Shown: positions 24,079 through 37,982 of the stretch, piece by piece | Position numbering within the stretch: position 1 is the first letter of the stretch | Layout: each line of letters starts with the position of its first letter | Source of the DNA: Onchocerca volvulus | Lineage: Eukaryota > Nematoda > Chromadorea > Rhabditida > Onchocercidae | Reading direction: 5' to 3' | NCBI GenBank assembly: GCA_000499405.2 | Contig: HG738140.1 | Location: 14,385,113 to 14,449,112, forward strand | DNA length: 64,000 nt | Notes under the pieces: generated by a model | What the model was told of the DNA's origin: nothing | Databases searched by the model: none | Seen by the model: only the letters and a program-made list of their open reading frames with translations | Position numbers and translations under genes: made by a program

Positions 24079-27000
24079 ATGATATTTTTTGTATGGTCGC
24101 TTATGTTGTCTGCAGTGCAGTTTGCACGACGTCAACGGCTTGTGTCTGTATTATCCGAATATTTCATTTGGAATCTTTCGCATAATTCGATACTTTTATG
24201 TCGGAAAATTCCTTCTTTTTCTTGCTTCTCAAGGAATAGAAAAAGGTAATTACTTTATAATCCTTACAGGATTTTATTATTACTCAAAGATTTTTCATTG
24301 TAAGGATATCAGTTTTTAAATATTTATTTCATGCTAAATTCTCCACTTATCGATTTATTCAAATGCTTATTTTTCGTACTGTTCATTTTCTTAATTGTTT
24401 GTTCAATTCGTTAAATACTTTTTGAATATTTATTTTTATGATTTGTGTTTATCTTACTTATTTATTCTTCCTTTATATGGTTATTTAGTTTTATTCTAGA
24501 TGCTCTCTTTGTATTTATTTTTTTGGCATATTAACGAACCAACTTACTTAGATATCTTCTATAATCATTTTTTAATTTTTCACCCACTGATTTCTTTAAT
24601 ATACTTTCTCATTTGCATGTGAAGTTTCTTATAATTGAGAAGAAGAGATAAACATTTGTAGCTGTAAGTAACTAAGCCTATCTTATATATTCTAATTAAA
24701 TCTTTATATTCTAAATCAAATTATCCAAGCATTTCAGTTATGAAAAATTAAGTAACTCGTTGGATACACTAAGAAAGACGAATAGTGAACCATGCCTTCC
24801 AGGTGAACTTATTTCAAGACCAATTTATCGCACTGAGGAAATGGAATTTGTTGTTCAATCAGATGATGTAAGCTGTTTTAAAAAATTTTTTTCTTAGTTT
24901 TTCCAAGAGTAAAACTAGACGAGATTTTCTTGAAAAAAATCCGCAATTTAAATTATAAAAATTGGAAATGAAATCGGAATCGAACTGAAGTTTAAATTCG
25001 AAAATTTTATGAGTGGCGAAATATTGCCAAAATCATTGAGAAGAATTATCTGATTATTTTTTGCATTTTTTTTTTTTTTTTTTTGGATAATTTTATGAGT
25101 TATCTTGATGGAATTCATTTTCCTGATCTTGATTAGAAGAATTATCTGATTGTTTTGTATATAAGTGTTGATAGTGGTATATGTGCATTTCGAGGAATAT
25201 ATTTTTCCCATTTTGATTAGTCTAACCTAAAAATGTCTTTTTAGTTGTTTGGATTTCTTGATAATTGTACTAATCCCTTGTTTCTAGCATATGCAAAGCA
25301 AACTGCATTAGAAAAAGCTCATGTTGATGTTTCGAAATCTAAGATTTTCTATTTCCATTATCAAACTTTCAGGTTCAAGCGAAATCATACGATATAATAC
25401 TGGAATTTTCTTCGAAATTCAAAATTAATATTAAGCTCTTCAGAAACTATTGAAATAAATTTAATTTCTTCGAAATTCGATAGTTTCGTCATAACATCCC
25501 ATCTTTTCGAAATGAATGGAAAAAACAGTGAATAGATTTCTTTTCAGATTTCCTAAATATATTTCGAACTTTTCATTCTTAATTTCATCTTTAGACACAA
25601 GTAGATATTATGGATTGGAATATATTTATGCCACCAATGCATGGTTCTATTCCACGTGTTCATTTTATTGCTTTTTTGAATAAAAAATCCGATGAATGTG
25701 AAACGTTGGATGATGTAACTGTTAACGATTCATTAAATATCATCGATGAACAGTCAAATATAAGCAGTGATACTATTTTCTCTGGTTTATCACCACTTCT
25801 GGTAAATTTATCTGTTTAATATATCTCTGTTCCATATAATATATTGCTAGAATAGTGCGGAAAAACAGAATTCACTATGGGATAGTACTAATTTAAATGA
25901 TGAAAAGTGATAAGAAACGAAAATGACAGAGGAGGAAGAGTGTTGTTGAGATCATAATTAATATGTTATGAAGAGGGGAAAATAAAAGTTTTGCAAAATT
26001 TATTTTATTCAATAATTAATTTCAAGAATTTGTCAGGTTGGTAATTTATGCAATAAAATCGCTCATCGACGAGGGCGTCCATGGGAAATCCTTTATGAAT
26101 GTACATTGTATGATTTTTATGATATTGCTTTTGCATGGTCGCAGAATGCATTATTTGATATTGATGGCAAAGCAGTGGTTAAAATGATGAAAGGTTGGTA
26201 GAAATTGGAAATTTAAAAAATTTTTATTTCCTACTTTGTTTATTCAGAATGAAGAATAATTTTATTTTAAGAAAACGGGAAAATCATAATTTTTGCGGTA
26301 ATTGCAATTTTTCATATGAATAATTAAAATTATCTTAATGGTCATATTTTATACATGCAGTTAGTTCTACAGATGAATGATTAAATGGGATAGGTTTTTT
26401 TTCTTCAGAATTTTGTGGATTTAGATATGCTAGACGGATTTAGGACTTTTTTCGAATTTAAGAAAATTTTTTTACGATTTTTTACAAATTTATAATTTCT
26501 TTTCTGGTTAGAAATTAATAGTGATAATTTGCAAATAATGTTTGCGCATGTTCAAACGAAAAGTTAACTTTCCTAATACGCTCTTATAAATAAATTATTT
26601 TTCAGTGATAACATTACCGGAAAATTTTTTCTTTCAAATGGATGATAGTAATAGTTTACGAGGAAGTGTATCGCCTTCTCGTAGTTGTAAGCTTCATTAT
26701 TATCAACTTTTTTATATACAGTATGACTTTGATAATTTTCTTTTTTTTCTTATTTAAAAACTGATGGCCAAGATGTCATGATATTTTTATATTATATCTG
26801 TAACATAATTAGTTGATTTATTATTGATTTCAATACTTTCAATGTTTAGAATTTCCCTTTGAACGTTGGGTATTGAAGTAGGAGATAATGTTTATTGATC
26901 AGCCAAAGTAACATATTGATACATCGTGTAATAAATTTTTTATAGTTTATATATCGAAAAGCTAAGTTTTTTATAGTTTATATATCGAAAAGAACATAAA

Positions 27001-30000
27001 ATATCCGTAAATTACATAATAATGAAAGTAAAAATTAGCTGTATTTAAAATATATAAATTCAAAAAAAAGTCATGTGATACAAAAAAAGAAACGAAAAGA
27101 AAGAATAAAATAAATCTTTTTGTAATGAACGTAATAAATAGTCAATTTTTTTGGTGATAAATGGAGGATGAATTCATCATGTAACAGTCTATCCTCGGAG
27201 CCGCTCTCGTTACTGGAATCACTTTATGAACGAGAGCATGGCTGTACCATCGATAAAGATGATTATCAGGATTTTCACGATTACTCAACTTTGTCACTCT
27301 TCCATGATAATGATGCAGTAATACATTATGATCATCGACTGGAATTACCAGTACCAGCTCTTTTTCCGTAAGCTTTTTCATGTTTGAAATATCATGATAT
27401 ATTATTTATCATATCAATCAAATTTTCATTTTTCATGTGCTGATATCAAAAAATAAATAAATAAAAAGTAAAATATTTACGAAATTAAAGAATCAATTGA
27501 ATAGAAAAAGTTGGTGGAAACTTCAGTGATTTTATAAATAATCTTGATGTTCCATTGACAATCAGAACAATAAATTTTTATATTATAGAAAGTTATTTGG
27601 TTGATACAACCATAAATGATTTCGGATGTATCTCATTATTCAGTAGTTTAATAATTTTCTGATTATTAATTGAATCATAAGATTAATCAATGGTTTATTT
27701 TTTTTAAATAAACATTTCAAAGTTATATATATATATCGTTTGTATATATATATATATATACAGCTTACGTTTGTATATATATATATATATATATACAGGT
27801 CTAGCTTACAAATGATATATATATATATCATTTGTAAGCTAAACCTAAAAAACTAAGACTAGATCAATGTATTTAGCTGTAAATATACACAGATCATCGG
27901 TTGATGTGTCGAGCAACGACTGTTTTAAATATATCACGAAATCGGATTTATATCAATCGAGAGCATGTTCTGTGTCTCTCGAAAGAACCCGGACATTAAT
28001 CGATGAAGTTACACCATTCTATATCAGATATCTCCAAGAACAAAATAAAATGAGCAAATGGCTTTCAAGGTTGTTATTTAAATTTAATTTGGAAAAAATA
28101 TTAATTTGCATAGATTATATGGAATGCTTCTTGAGTTATTTTTTTTCCCAAAAATGAGATATTTTCTTAAGAGATTGATAAGACGTCTCTTCACATATTA
28201 TCACGAAGTTCATATTATTTGCATGCCATAATTATAGGTTCGTAACAATTGAAATGTGAGTTTCACCTAGTAAACATGTCTGGAATTAGCCAAAAAATCT
28301 GTTCAATAACTTCTTTCTCTTTTTACATAATTTACATTTCTACCAATTTTTTACTGCTGTTATTACTGCTTAGATTTATCATATTGATTAGAATGATAGG
28401 ATTTGTGACAAAAGTATTGATTGGATGACAATCAATAGATGAAAAATGTCTTGTTCAATAAAAATCATGTTAAAAAGGATCGTAAAAAAAAAAAAAACTA
28501 ATCTCGTTGTTCTTTCGCAATCTGTTTTTATCAACTTCATCATTCTTTTTTTTTTTTTAAGAATTCCTTTTTTTTTTCTTGCAATTTCTTTTCCTTTACT
28601 TATTTATTTATTTTTGTTTAGATGGAAATTTTGGAAATTATAAATAATCCTGTTTTTATTTCAAAGAGTTTTAAACTTTGCATTTATTAATTGATTTTGA
28701 GTTTACTTTTTTACATCTTTTTTCTTTATTTTTTGTTATACTTTCCATTTTTTATCTTTTATTAATTAGATTTTTTTTTTTTAGACTAAAAATATGGTTT
28801 AAGATACATATTGTATGTATGTGTAATACGTTTCACTTTAATTTCATAAATTTTGTGCTGTATTTTTAACGAATATGATCAGACTGCGAGAAATTAAGAA
28901 TGAATATCAAGATTATTTCCATTGAATTAATTATTAATTTTCAGACAATCAAAAAGTCAACAGTTTGGTCAAAAAACAAGATTTTCTCGTTTTGAAAAGC
29001 ACATCCTTCATTCTTCTATGAATCCATTAAATAACCCAGAAAAGTTGCAAAAAATGGATGATCATGTGGACAGCACATCCTCAGCAGTCTCGACGAAAAT
29101 CATTCCGAAAGAAATAGATTATATTAATTTAATACACAATGGGGACATTAATGTACCAGTAAAACTTACGAAAGACAGTATGAATGACATCGAAAAAAGA
29201 GATCAAATTCAGATCGTCATTGATCAGATTCCAGACGAGATGAGTCATCCTTCGATCCAGCAAAGTTTAATCCAAGATCAAATGAGTCAGATTCAACCTC
29301 AATCAAACGAGAAGCGGGTGATTTCAAGTCGGATTAGTGATTACTCAAATCAGGTTCAAGTGGAGTGTAATCAGGTTCCAATTCAGTCAGATCAACAATC
29401 AATCATTAGGAACTCTGAAGATCGAAATATTTCAAATGCTGAATCTGTGAACAAAGCTCAGGAGAGCGAATTTCCAAAAACGACTCTAAATTTAACAACT
29501 TTCACAAAAAAAGAATCACAATCATCAACTCAAAAAAATACTTCGGTTAGTGAGAATTCAGTCGAATTAAATTGAGGTAGACTAGGATGGGAAATATCAG
29601 TAGAAAATTTTCATAAATTTGTCTTATATAGATAATATTTCTTATATCTGATATTAATTATATTTTAAAGTGATACGAATTTCAGGATACATATAAAGCA
29701 TCATCAATAACAGGTAAGCAAAATCATTATCATTGCAATTCAAACTATCTGATATATGTACACTTTGTTTTTCGTAATTTTCAAGATGATATGTTTACGT
29801 ATGATGATTCCTCATTAATGACAAGTCAGATGTTGTTTACGCAATACGGGCATAATTATTTCTCGAATTGAAGGCCTCTAGATTATATTTAAGATCAATT
29901 TTGGCGATATGACCAGTGATAAGCTCTGTTGTTTTTAATAACGGCAATGTTGCCAACATTAGTTAAAATCATAGGAGGGGGAAAAAGTTATTTGTTGTTT

Positions 30001-33000
30001 CAATGATCAATCAGAGTCACTATCATTTTCGAAGCGGCATGATTTCCTTTTTCTTTAGTATAACAACAAAATTATGGAATAAATAGAAAAGCGGAATTCC
30101 AGTCAAATGGTTTGAGTTAAGGTTGAAAGTCTCGTTTCTTGGGTATCAAAATTTAAAGCTAAAATAATTTTAAAAGAGACGATATGATATTTCTGTCTCA
30201 TCAATTTCACATTTGGCCATCCTTTGTTATTTATTCTAATCTGTTCTTTTCGTATTAATACTACTTTTTTCAAGATTTTGAGGGAATTTACTATAAGTTT
30301 ACAGCGTTTGATCCATGCTTAATTCCAGAAATCGGTGCACTTCTTTGTCTTCATGTATACCCGAATTAATTATCCAAACTTTTTTTCAGACCATTACATC
30401 TCTCCTAATTCCCCTTTTATTCCTTCACTACCACTGTTCTTGAACTCAGAAGAACAGCCAAAGTTACTGGATAAAAAAATGTTCCGGATTAGCAGTACTC
30501 ATTTGCACACCAAGAAAGATGATCAAAAAGTTCGCACGAGACCTTCAGCGGTAAGTTTTTAAACTTTGTTTTGCTAAAAAATATATTATTTTTTTTCCGA
30601 AAATTAGATGTTTGAGAAATTCGTTCACTAAATGTATTATTTCATAATAAATCAGAAGATTTAGATGAATTTAACGTCGGAATCTTTTCAATATACTATT
30701 TATTATATTTTTTCATTATTTATATTTAAAACTGAGATATATGCATTTTCGAACACTAAATAATTGTCTGCTTATTTGATAATCATTGGAAAGAAAATTT
30801 TGAATGAATAATATTGAATTAAAAGTATGAAATTTTTATGAGCATTTGCAATGGTCCTATGTCTTCAAGCTTGCTTTCCTTTTGCAGATTTTAGTTTTTA
30901 CTGGTGACAGTGACGATTTGTTCAATTGTATCTTGGAAAATCTTAGTATGTTAATTCCACCTGATACTTTTACTATTTCCCATCTATCACATGAAGCTTT
31001 CTGCAAACATCCATGGATTGGACAAAATACAGCATGCTTGATTGTAGCTAATACGTCGCAGCTGGATGACAAATGTTGGATTCGTCTTCAGCAATATTTC
31101 AGTAATGTAGGATTTTTTTAATTATTTTAAATCTTAATTCAAATTTCTTAAAAATTTGATGATCGATCTACATAGTATTTACAACGAGCAGAAATTCTGT
31201 GGTCCATCGCGACAGGCTAAGGATTTGAGGAGATAAGAATATTAGAGATTATTTTCAAAGGAATTGAAGGCAAGATGTATTATAATTTTTAATGTTTTTA
31301 CTCTTTTGCATATTTACAACAGATTTTATCTGAGGACAATTAAGATATTGATATCCCTCAAAGCATAATCATTTTTCATTCTCTTTATGCCAACAGATTT
31401 CTTTATTCGAATTATATAACTTATATTATATAGGGCACTATATGACTTAAACATCTCATATTATTCTCGGAGGATTATGTTCTTTTTCATTTCGTTGATA
31501 TTTTTTGAAAAAAAGAACGACAAAATAACGGATTCCTGCTTTCAGTCGGGCAAAATTCTTTTCTTATGCCAAAATAAGCTTTTGGCAAGTCTCTCGGCTT
31601 GTGAAAATTCAAAAAAGACTGCCAAGTTGCTGAAAATGGCATTTGGTGAACGACAATCGAAGAAGCTCGGAAAAGATTTTGAATATTTCTTAAAGAAAAC
31701 TTTAAAGAAGCTACATAAAGACAAAATGGTACATAGTTCCGAGATGTTTGCTATGATTTTTTTTTTCTTTTTTTTTTTAAATAAAAAGTTGTGATCCACA
31801 ATCCATATATTTCATTTAGTTCCTAATTGAAAATAAAAATAAGATTTACGTTTCATCTTAGGAATGAACCACCAATATTTTTCATGCAAGACTTACATTT
31901 TAATTTAAATGAATGTTAACATATATATTAATAATTTTAAATAAATATATATAAAATATACATATTTTTTTAACATTTTTAATAGTTTTCATATATAATA
32001 TATTTTTTAATAAATTTTAATATATATATATATATATTATATGAATTTCAATTCATTATGGCTTACATACGCACATCTTTTTTAATTGAAATGCGGATTT
32101 TAAAATGAAATGAATATGAGAAGTAATACGAAGTTTCTTAGTTAGTTCTTTCAATTTTTAGAATCGCCGACGTTGCATACCTTTCTCACTGATCGATGTT
32201 AATTGAAGTTATTACAGTTTTTGTTCATCTCTTCAATTTCTTGTACTTTGATGTTACGGAAAACTACAGTGATTGCAATAATCATGTCAGTTTTAAGCTT
32301 AAGAGTTACTTTTTTGTCTGTAGTCATTACTGATTGTAAATAGTCTACTTATCATCGCATGGCACTATCTGATGGATAAGTGCTTCATTGTTGTGAAGAA
32401 TAGGAGAAGACGATACACTTCATAATTAATGATTCTTTTGATTATCGGCTATTTTATATGACATCCATTTAGCAAATTTTCTCAAATTTTCTTTTAAATA
32501 CCAAAAGAAGTATAGCTGGCATTGAGTTCTCCAGCATTTTCTAGTGTAGTTCAAAGGAAAAAGCTTCGAGACTCTCGATTGGTGGGATTGTTAACTTCAG
32601 ATGATTGTTCATTATGCTCTTCATCAAGGCTCTTTTCCAAGACTTTTTAAATTATCATCATATTGTACGTTACTTATATTGTGAATTGTTCTGCTTCCTT
32701 CTGCTTCTTTTAAATTCAGATTTAAAAAATTCACAATATTTTGGTCCTTGTTATAAAATAAACAAGAAGTAAAAAGTTATTATTAGAAATAAAAATTGGA
32801 TCTGTGGATACATTCCAATATAAAAAAGCAAATTGAACAAAGTGAAAAATGAAATCATTTTTGACACACCAGTCTATTAATACCAAAATTTTTGCGCACC
32901 AATATAATAATATTAAAATATATAAATCACAAATTTTGCAGGTAAACCAGACTTTTCATGCTAAAGATCTTGTCGGTGACTGCAAATATTCCGTTGTGCT

Positions 33001-36000
33001 ATATAAAACTAAAGGTTTGTTTCTTTTTCTCAAAATCATTCCTTTCCCTTTTTTATGTCTACTCAATTTCAACCATTAGGAAGTTGTTTCTTTAATCTTT
33101 ATCGCTTTGCTGTTTTTTTTATAATAAGCAAAATTTACTCTGCTATTTTTGTTTCAAAAAATTTTTTTTATTTATTTTAATTTCAGACAGTCCGTTATTG
33201 TTATATATGGAAAATGCAGAGCAACATGCAAGTGCCCTGTTTAGTGATGCGACAAGCGAACAATTGCTTCATTCCGGTTCAACACTGATTGCTGATGCTT
33301 TTTCACGTCTTTCGATAGAAATCACTACGGATGTAACAATACCATCTCTTACATCAGGATATTTCATTTGTGAATATGATCGAATGCCCTGGGATATGGA
33401 AGTAGGTTATTATATGCTTGAGAAATTGCCTGATATAGCTAGGTAATTAGATAATTTTTAATAGCCGGAAAATAGTGCAGTTAATGAAATATTTATTGTA
33501 AACAGGCAATTAAGTTGCTTTGCAATCAAATAATTTATTTCCTAGAAAAATAATTGGGGTTTTTAATAAGTTATCCATTTGATTGATTGAGCTAATTTAC
33601 TGCATGATTATCGTGATTATTTAGCTAACAACGTTTTTGTTTGAATCATTTTGTTTTTTTTTCTTCTTTTTTTTTGCCCAATTGTTTGTGGACTCTTCAT
33701 ATATTATTGCTTTGCATTAAGCGATTAATTAAATAGTCAACTAACGATTTTTTGCATTAAGCGATTAATTAAATAGTCAACTAACGATTTTTTCAAAAGG
33801 ATTAAGTCAATCAAAGAAAGCTAAAATCGAAACTTTACATTTCATTAAGGGTATGCATTTCAATGAACCATTCGGCAGTATGCCAAAATTACTGCTTAAA
33901 CAAATCAAGAAACATGGACCATTACCAGAGGTTTCAAGCGAGTTGCTTCCCATTGAAGTTCGGACACGAACTGAACATTTGCCTGATTTTAATGATGAAA
34001 TTTATTTCAAGTAGTCTTTCAGTTCTTTATGCTTTTCTTTTTCTGAGTTATTAAAAGTTTAAGATTTGTAATTTCTTTCCCTCTGATTCAAATTAAGGAT
34101 GGATTTACAGAAGGCTTGAAACTTCAAGACTTGGGAAAGCTTTATTTTACTTTCCAGTATGTGAATCTACAATGAATATTGGGAAAAGGTATGTGAATTG
34201 TTGATTTTTTCAATTAATAAAAATGTCCGTATTTTAAATTTCAATATTATATCCTGCAAACTAATTTATGAAGTTCTAAAATGCATTTTTTGCAAAACTG
34301 GTTTCTAATCAACTAATAAATGTTCAAACATAAGACTTAATTTACGTCTTATGTCTTTTGAAGTTCTTAGATTATTGATTAAGTTACTTAACTTTGAGCC
34401 AATGTAATGTAATCCTTGACCTAAAGATTGTGAATGTGGAAAAAAATCTTTGCATGCAATGCTAGAATTATATTTGAAAATACTCATATCACTAATAGTT
34501 TATTGTCAGATTATTTCGTGCTAAATTAATCATGCAATAGGCAATTCGATATGTATGAGTTTGTTTTTCATTTCGTTTAATCTAGTATTTATTCGTTTCA
34601 TATAAAATTTAGAATTTAAATTCAGCATCATTTTCTGTTCGAGTTATTTATTGTAAAATTTAATGTTTGAAATATCCATGCATTAATTACCAATTATGCC
34701 AAAATTTGCCACTCAGTTTATTTATTACATGATTTTCTTCATTTAGTTCATTTTCTTCTAATTTAGTTATAATTTATTTCATGAATCAGTAATATTTGTT
34801 CGTCATTGTTATTCTACATTTTTAGTTTGGCATTTGCAATGGCGGAAGAACCAGTTTTAGTCGTGGCACGACAACAAACCAAAGGAGTGGGTAAGTTGAA
34901 TGGTTCCTTGGTTACAGCGATATTGTCGTTCAATCATTTTGCTGGAAGTTGAAGGAGAGGAAATCTCGATTAAAGCATTTGGATGGCAAACGAAATTCTT
35001 ATATTTCAATGCTATTGATTGCCTTAGCAGCAGTATTGATAACAATAAACTCAAGAGTAATTAGTAGAGTTCCTATCATAGATGAGATCACTCCATAACT
35101 TTTAACTTTTATTTTCAATTTGAAGTTCGATCTATAACCTTTCAAAATTTTTCGATTTAATTTATCTGATAAATTATGCAGAAATAACTGTAAAATATGA
35201 CGATACGATTTAATTTTAGGAAGATCAGGAAATCAATGGCTTAGTCCAGTTGGATGCGCCATGTTCACATTTAATTATATGCTATTGCCTGAATCATCTC
35301 TTAATAATAATGTTGGCATCATTCAACATATTTTCTGTGTTGCAATTATCAGTGGCATTCGGTCACTTCGGAAGGAATTAAAGGTAATTGGTTTTGAAAT
35401 TTTTTGCAATTATTTTATTTTCGATCTCTTTACCGACTGATAATGATGATAGATGGATATATTATAAGAAAAAGATAAAGATTATGAAACTCATCCTTTC
35501 GTTATATTTCTAAGCTAAAATATTCAAGATAACAATTTGCATTTTTATTCGTTCTTCTTTTTTTCTTACCCATCTTTGTGTTAATCTTCCAAATTTCTTA
35601 TTGTTTAAACATTTATAAAAAAATTGGTATATTTAATAGGAATTGAACAAAAATTAATAGTTAAAGCTTGATATATCATCCGAAAAATGTCAGAATTATG
35701 TTACATTGGTAGTATTTGATTAGGATGATATATTGATTCATAAGACATTTTACGAAACTTATGCTGTATGTTAACAAATTCTAAAAATTCAAAAGAAAGA
35801 ATTAATTTTTTGATAATTATTTTTTCCATCTCCACTTTTTCATCGATTTATTCATAGGTTAATAAATCCATGTTGGAAACAGTTTTGCTGCATAGGAAAA
35901 TCTGATTATCAAATTATCATGTATGTCGATTCTGCTCTCTCGCTTATTTTTGCTTATTATTCTCTCAAACATAAAAACATAGTTCTTTATGATATCGTAA

Positions 36001-37982
36001 AATCGTTCCCTTCTATGCAGTATGATGCTTATCATTTTTTCATGCAGCTTAATACTAAGCAGGATAATATACGGAAAAATTTGCTAAAAAGTTCTTGCAA
36101 TTTAACAGATTTACAAAAATTGTTGCAACACATTTCTTAATTTATATATTTTTTTCATTCTTCATTGTTTCGTCTATGATCCTTGTTTTTTTCTTCGGAT
36201 AATTTCATTGAATAGTAGAGGACGATCTTTTTTTTTTCCGCCTCTGTTACATTTCATATCTGACTATTGTAAAACTTCACTTAAGAAGATCTAACTTTCA
36301 AGTTATATAATTGAAGTATATCCAGAAGATGACTGCTATAGCCATGTTAGTTAAGTATATTGCAGAATTTCCCCTTAAAAATTAAGTGGCCAAATGATAT
36401 TTATTATGGTCGAATGTATAAAATCGGTGGATTAATTGTGAATGCGACATCATTTAACCAAAAAACCGTTTGTGTACTTGGTAAATGCTTAATTAAATTT
36501 TCACATTTGTTCGAAACTATCAAAAGTAAACTTCATAGTACTTTAACTATGCTTAGTCATTGCTGTTATCGCATCGTGACAAAACAAGGATGGATTTTGT
36601 AGGTAAAATTCATGCATGTATATGGAATATAATTTCGTTCAAATTAATCGCATAGGTGAAACAAGTGAGCAAATACTAAATAACATAGCTAAAACATTCA
36701 TATTTACGTATAAATTCAATTTTATTCCTCTTTTTCACAATGAGATTGGTTAATTGGAGCAACAATGCCTTTTTTGCTCTTATTTTTATAATTAAGGTGC
36801 TGGATTGAATTTGTCAAATAGTAAGCCGACTGTCTGTATTAATGATTTTTTCCCTCCAAGTTTAGGAATACGACAAGAGGATTATATTGCTAATACTCTG
36901 AATAAATTTCAGTGTAAGTTGTTGTTTTTAATTGAAATTCAGTTAAATTTTTTTTTCTCACATTTTTTTAATGGTATTTTTGGGTAATATAGACGACCAA
37001 ATATTAGTTTGGAAGAAAAAAAGGAAAATATGGACGGAATAGATGTAATTAGCTTGCAAAATACGGAAAGGCATAAATCTGATGATTTTGCAACAATCTT
37101 TTTGGGGTCATCTTCGGCTAAGCATCATTAGTGATTTAGCCAATACATAATGGATTAAAACAAATAATCAAACGATGGACATCGTAAAGCTTTTCTTTTT
37201 GATGAACTTCAAAAAAGATATCAAACCATCTCCAGCATGTAGTGCATTATCATTAAAAAAATGGTAGTACTTTAGTATTTTTTGGCAGTTCTTATATATA
37301 TAAGATATATATAAATAATAAATATAATTCAAATATGCTAGATTAAAATTCTAGTATATCGAAAATGGCGCATACTTCTTCGAAATTTACATGAATTTCC
37401 AAAATCCTCATTGGAATGTAGCGTTTTAAAAATCTCATTTGCAGATTACATCAATTTGTATGAGAAGAAGGGTGTGGATGCATTTTTAAAGCATTACTAT
37501 CGATTTTGGCTACACAGGTATGTAGTAAACATATATCCGATCATGTGATTCCAATTAAAATTTTTAATTTCGAGATTATTGGTATCTATAGCGTATTTCC
37601 CATTGGAGTAGTGGTTATTGCTAAATAACTAGTAATTTAATAATAAATAGTTCTTTCTGGATGTAGTCTTTAAAGTTTTAAAGTTAAATTGTATCCCAAT
37701 TTACATTCGAAAATTTGAAAGTTGATTCCCGGAATAACCTTTCGCAGTATTTAATTCAGTTGTATTTGAATTTTGCATTAAAATTTGAACATTTCTAGCC
37801 GAGAAGAAGTAACTTTATCGGATACTAAGGAAAAAGTTGTAATTCTTGGATTGGATCAACATGGATTTTTAAAAGTTCGTAGTTGTCAAAGTGGAAAAAT
37901 AATGGTCGTACATCCGGATGGCAATACCTTTGACATGATGAAAGGTCTTATCTCGGCTAAATATCCTGAAACTGAGCTCTAA
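24079..37982 (+). CDS. bpl-1: Holocarboxylase synthetase / biotin protein ligase
   Basis: Attaches biotin to carboxylases via biotinyl-5'-AMP. Exons: 24079-24245, 24738-24867, 25595-25801, 26037-26193, 26606-26683, 26850-26877, 27188-27367, 27863-28069, 28945-29545, 29686-29713, 30390-30550, 30888-31106, 31546-31728, 32942-33014, 33187-33442, 33807-34010, 34111-34188, 34826-34890, 35220-35383, 36366-36480, 36797-36913, 37445-37517, 37799-37982; about 1224 aa if all are used. The catalytic domain is clear: QQTKGVGRSGNQWLSPVG (adenylate loop), LKIKWPNDIYYGRMYKIGG (catalytic lysines), SKPTVCIND, then a C-terminal cap with VHPDGNTFDMM. The vertebrate-like N-terminal region (ILVFTGDSDDLF, HPWIGQNTACLIVA) starts at exon 11. 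Exons 1-10 are less certain. They begin with a hydrophobic MIFFVWSLMLSAVQFARR, include an EILYECTLYDFYDIAFAWSQ stretch, and end in a Gln/Ser-rich region. They are joined to the ligase by matching phases, including two 28-nt microexons. The exon 5 end (26683 or 26686) and exon 7 start (27167 or 27188) are ambiguous. Introns of 0.5-1.2 kb hold no other gene. Confidence 0.9.
26936..26996. repeat. Short direct repeat in an HLCS intron
   Basis: A segment of about 26 bp (TTTATAGTTTATATATCGAA core) occurs twice in tandem with a 31-bp period. Intronic, no function apparent. Confidence 0.8.
27720..27840. repeat. TA-rich microsatellite with a 38-bp perfect palindrome
   Basis: (AT)n blocks alternate with CGTTTGTA/CAGCTTACG words. 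At 27803-27840 the sequence is a perfect 38-bp inverted repeat: AGCTTACAAATG arms around (AT)n. It ends 22 bp before the acceptor of the exon at 27863 and could form a hairpin in DNA or pre-mRNA. Confidence 0.9.
33711..33790. repeat. Perfect 40-bp tandem duplication beside an HLCS acceptor
   Basis: Two identical adjacent 40-bp copies (33711-33750 and 33751-33790) lie just before the exon that starts at 33807. The identity indicates a recent duplication or slippage. The second copy supplies the T-rich stretch upstream of the acceptor. Confidence 0.95.

Noticed and set aside
24089..24319. Cys-rich frame MYGRLCC overlapping HLCS exon 1
   Set aside because: Its phase at the donor leads to a stop in the next exon; the alternative frame splices cleanly.
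33711..33790. CRISPR-like direct repeats
   Set aside because: Only two adjacent identical copies without spacers in a eukaryotic intron.
35919..36140. 73-codon frame inside an HLCS intron
   Set aside because: No splice phase compatible with the flanking ligase exons and no family match.
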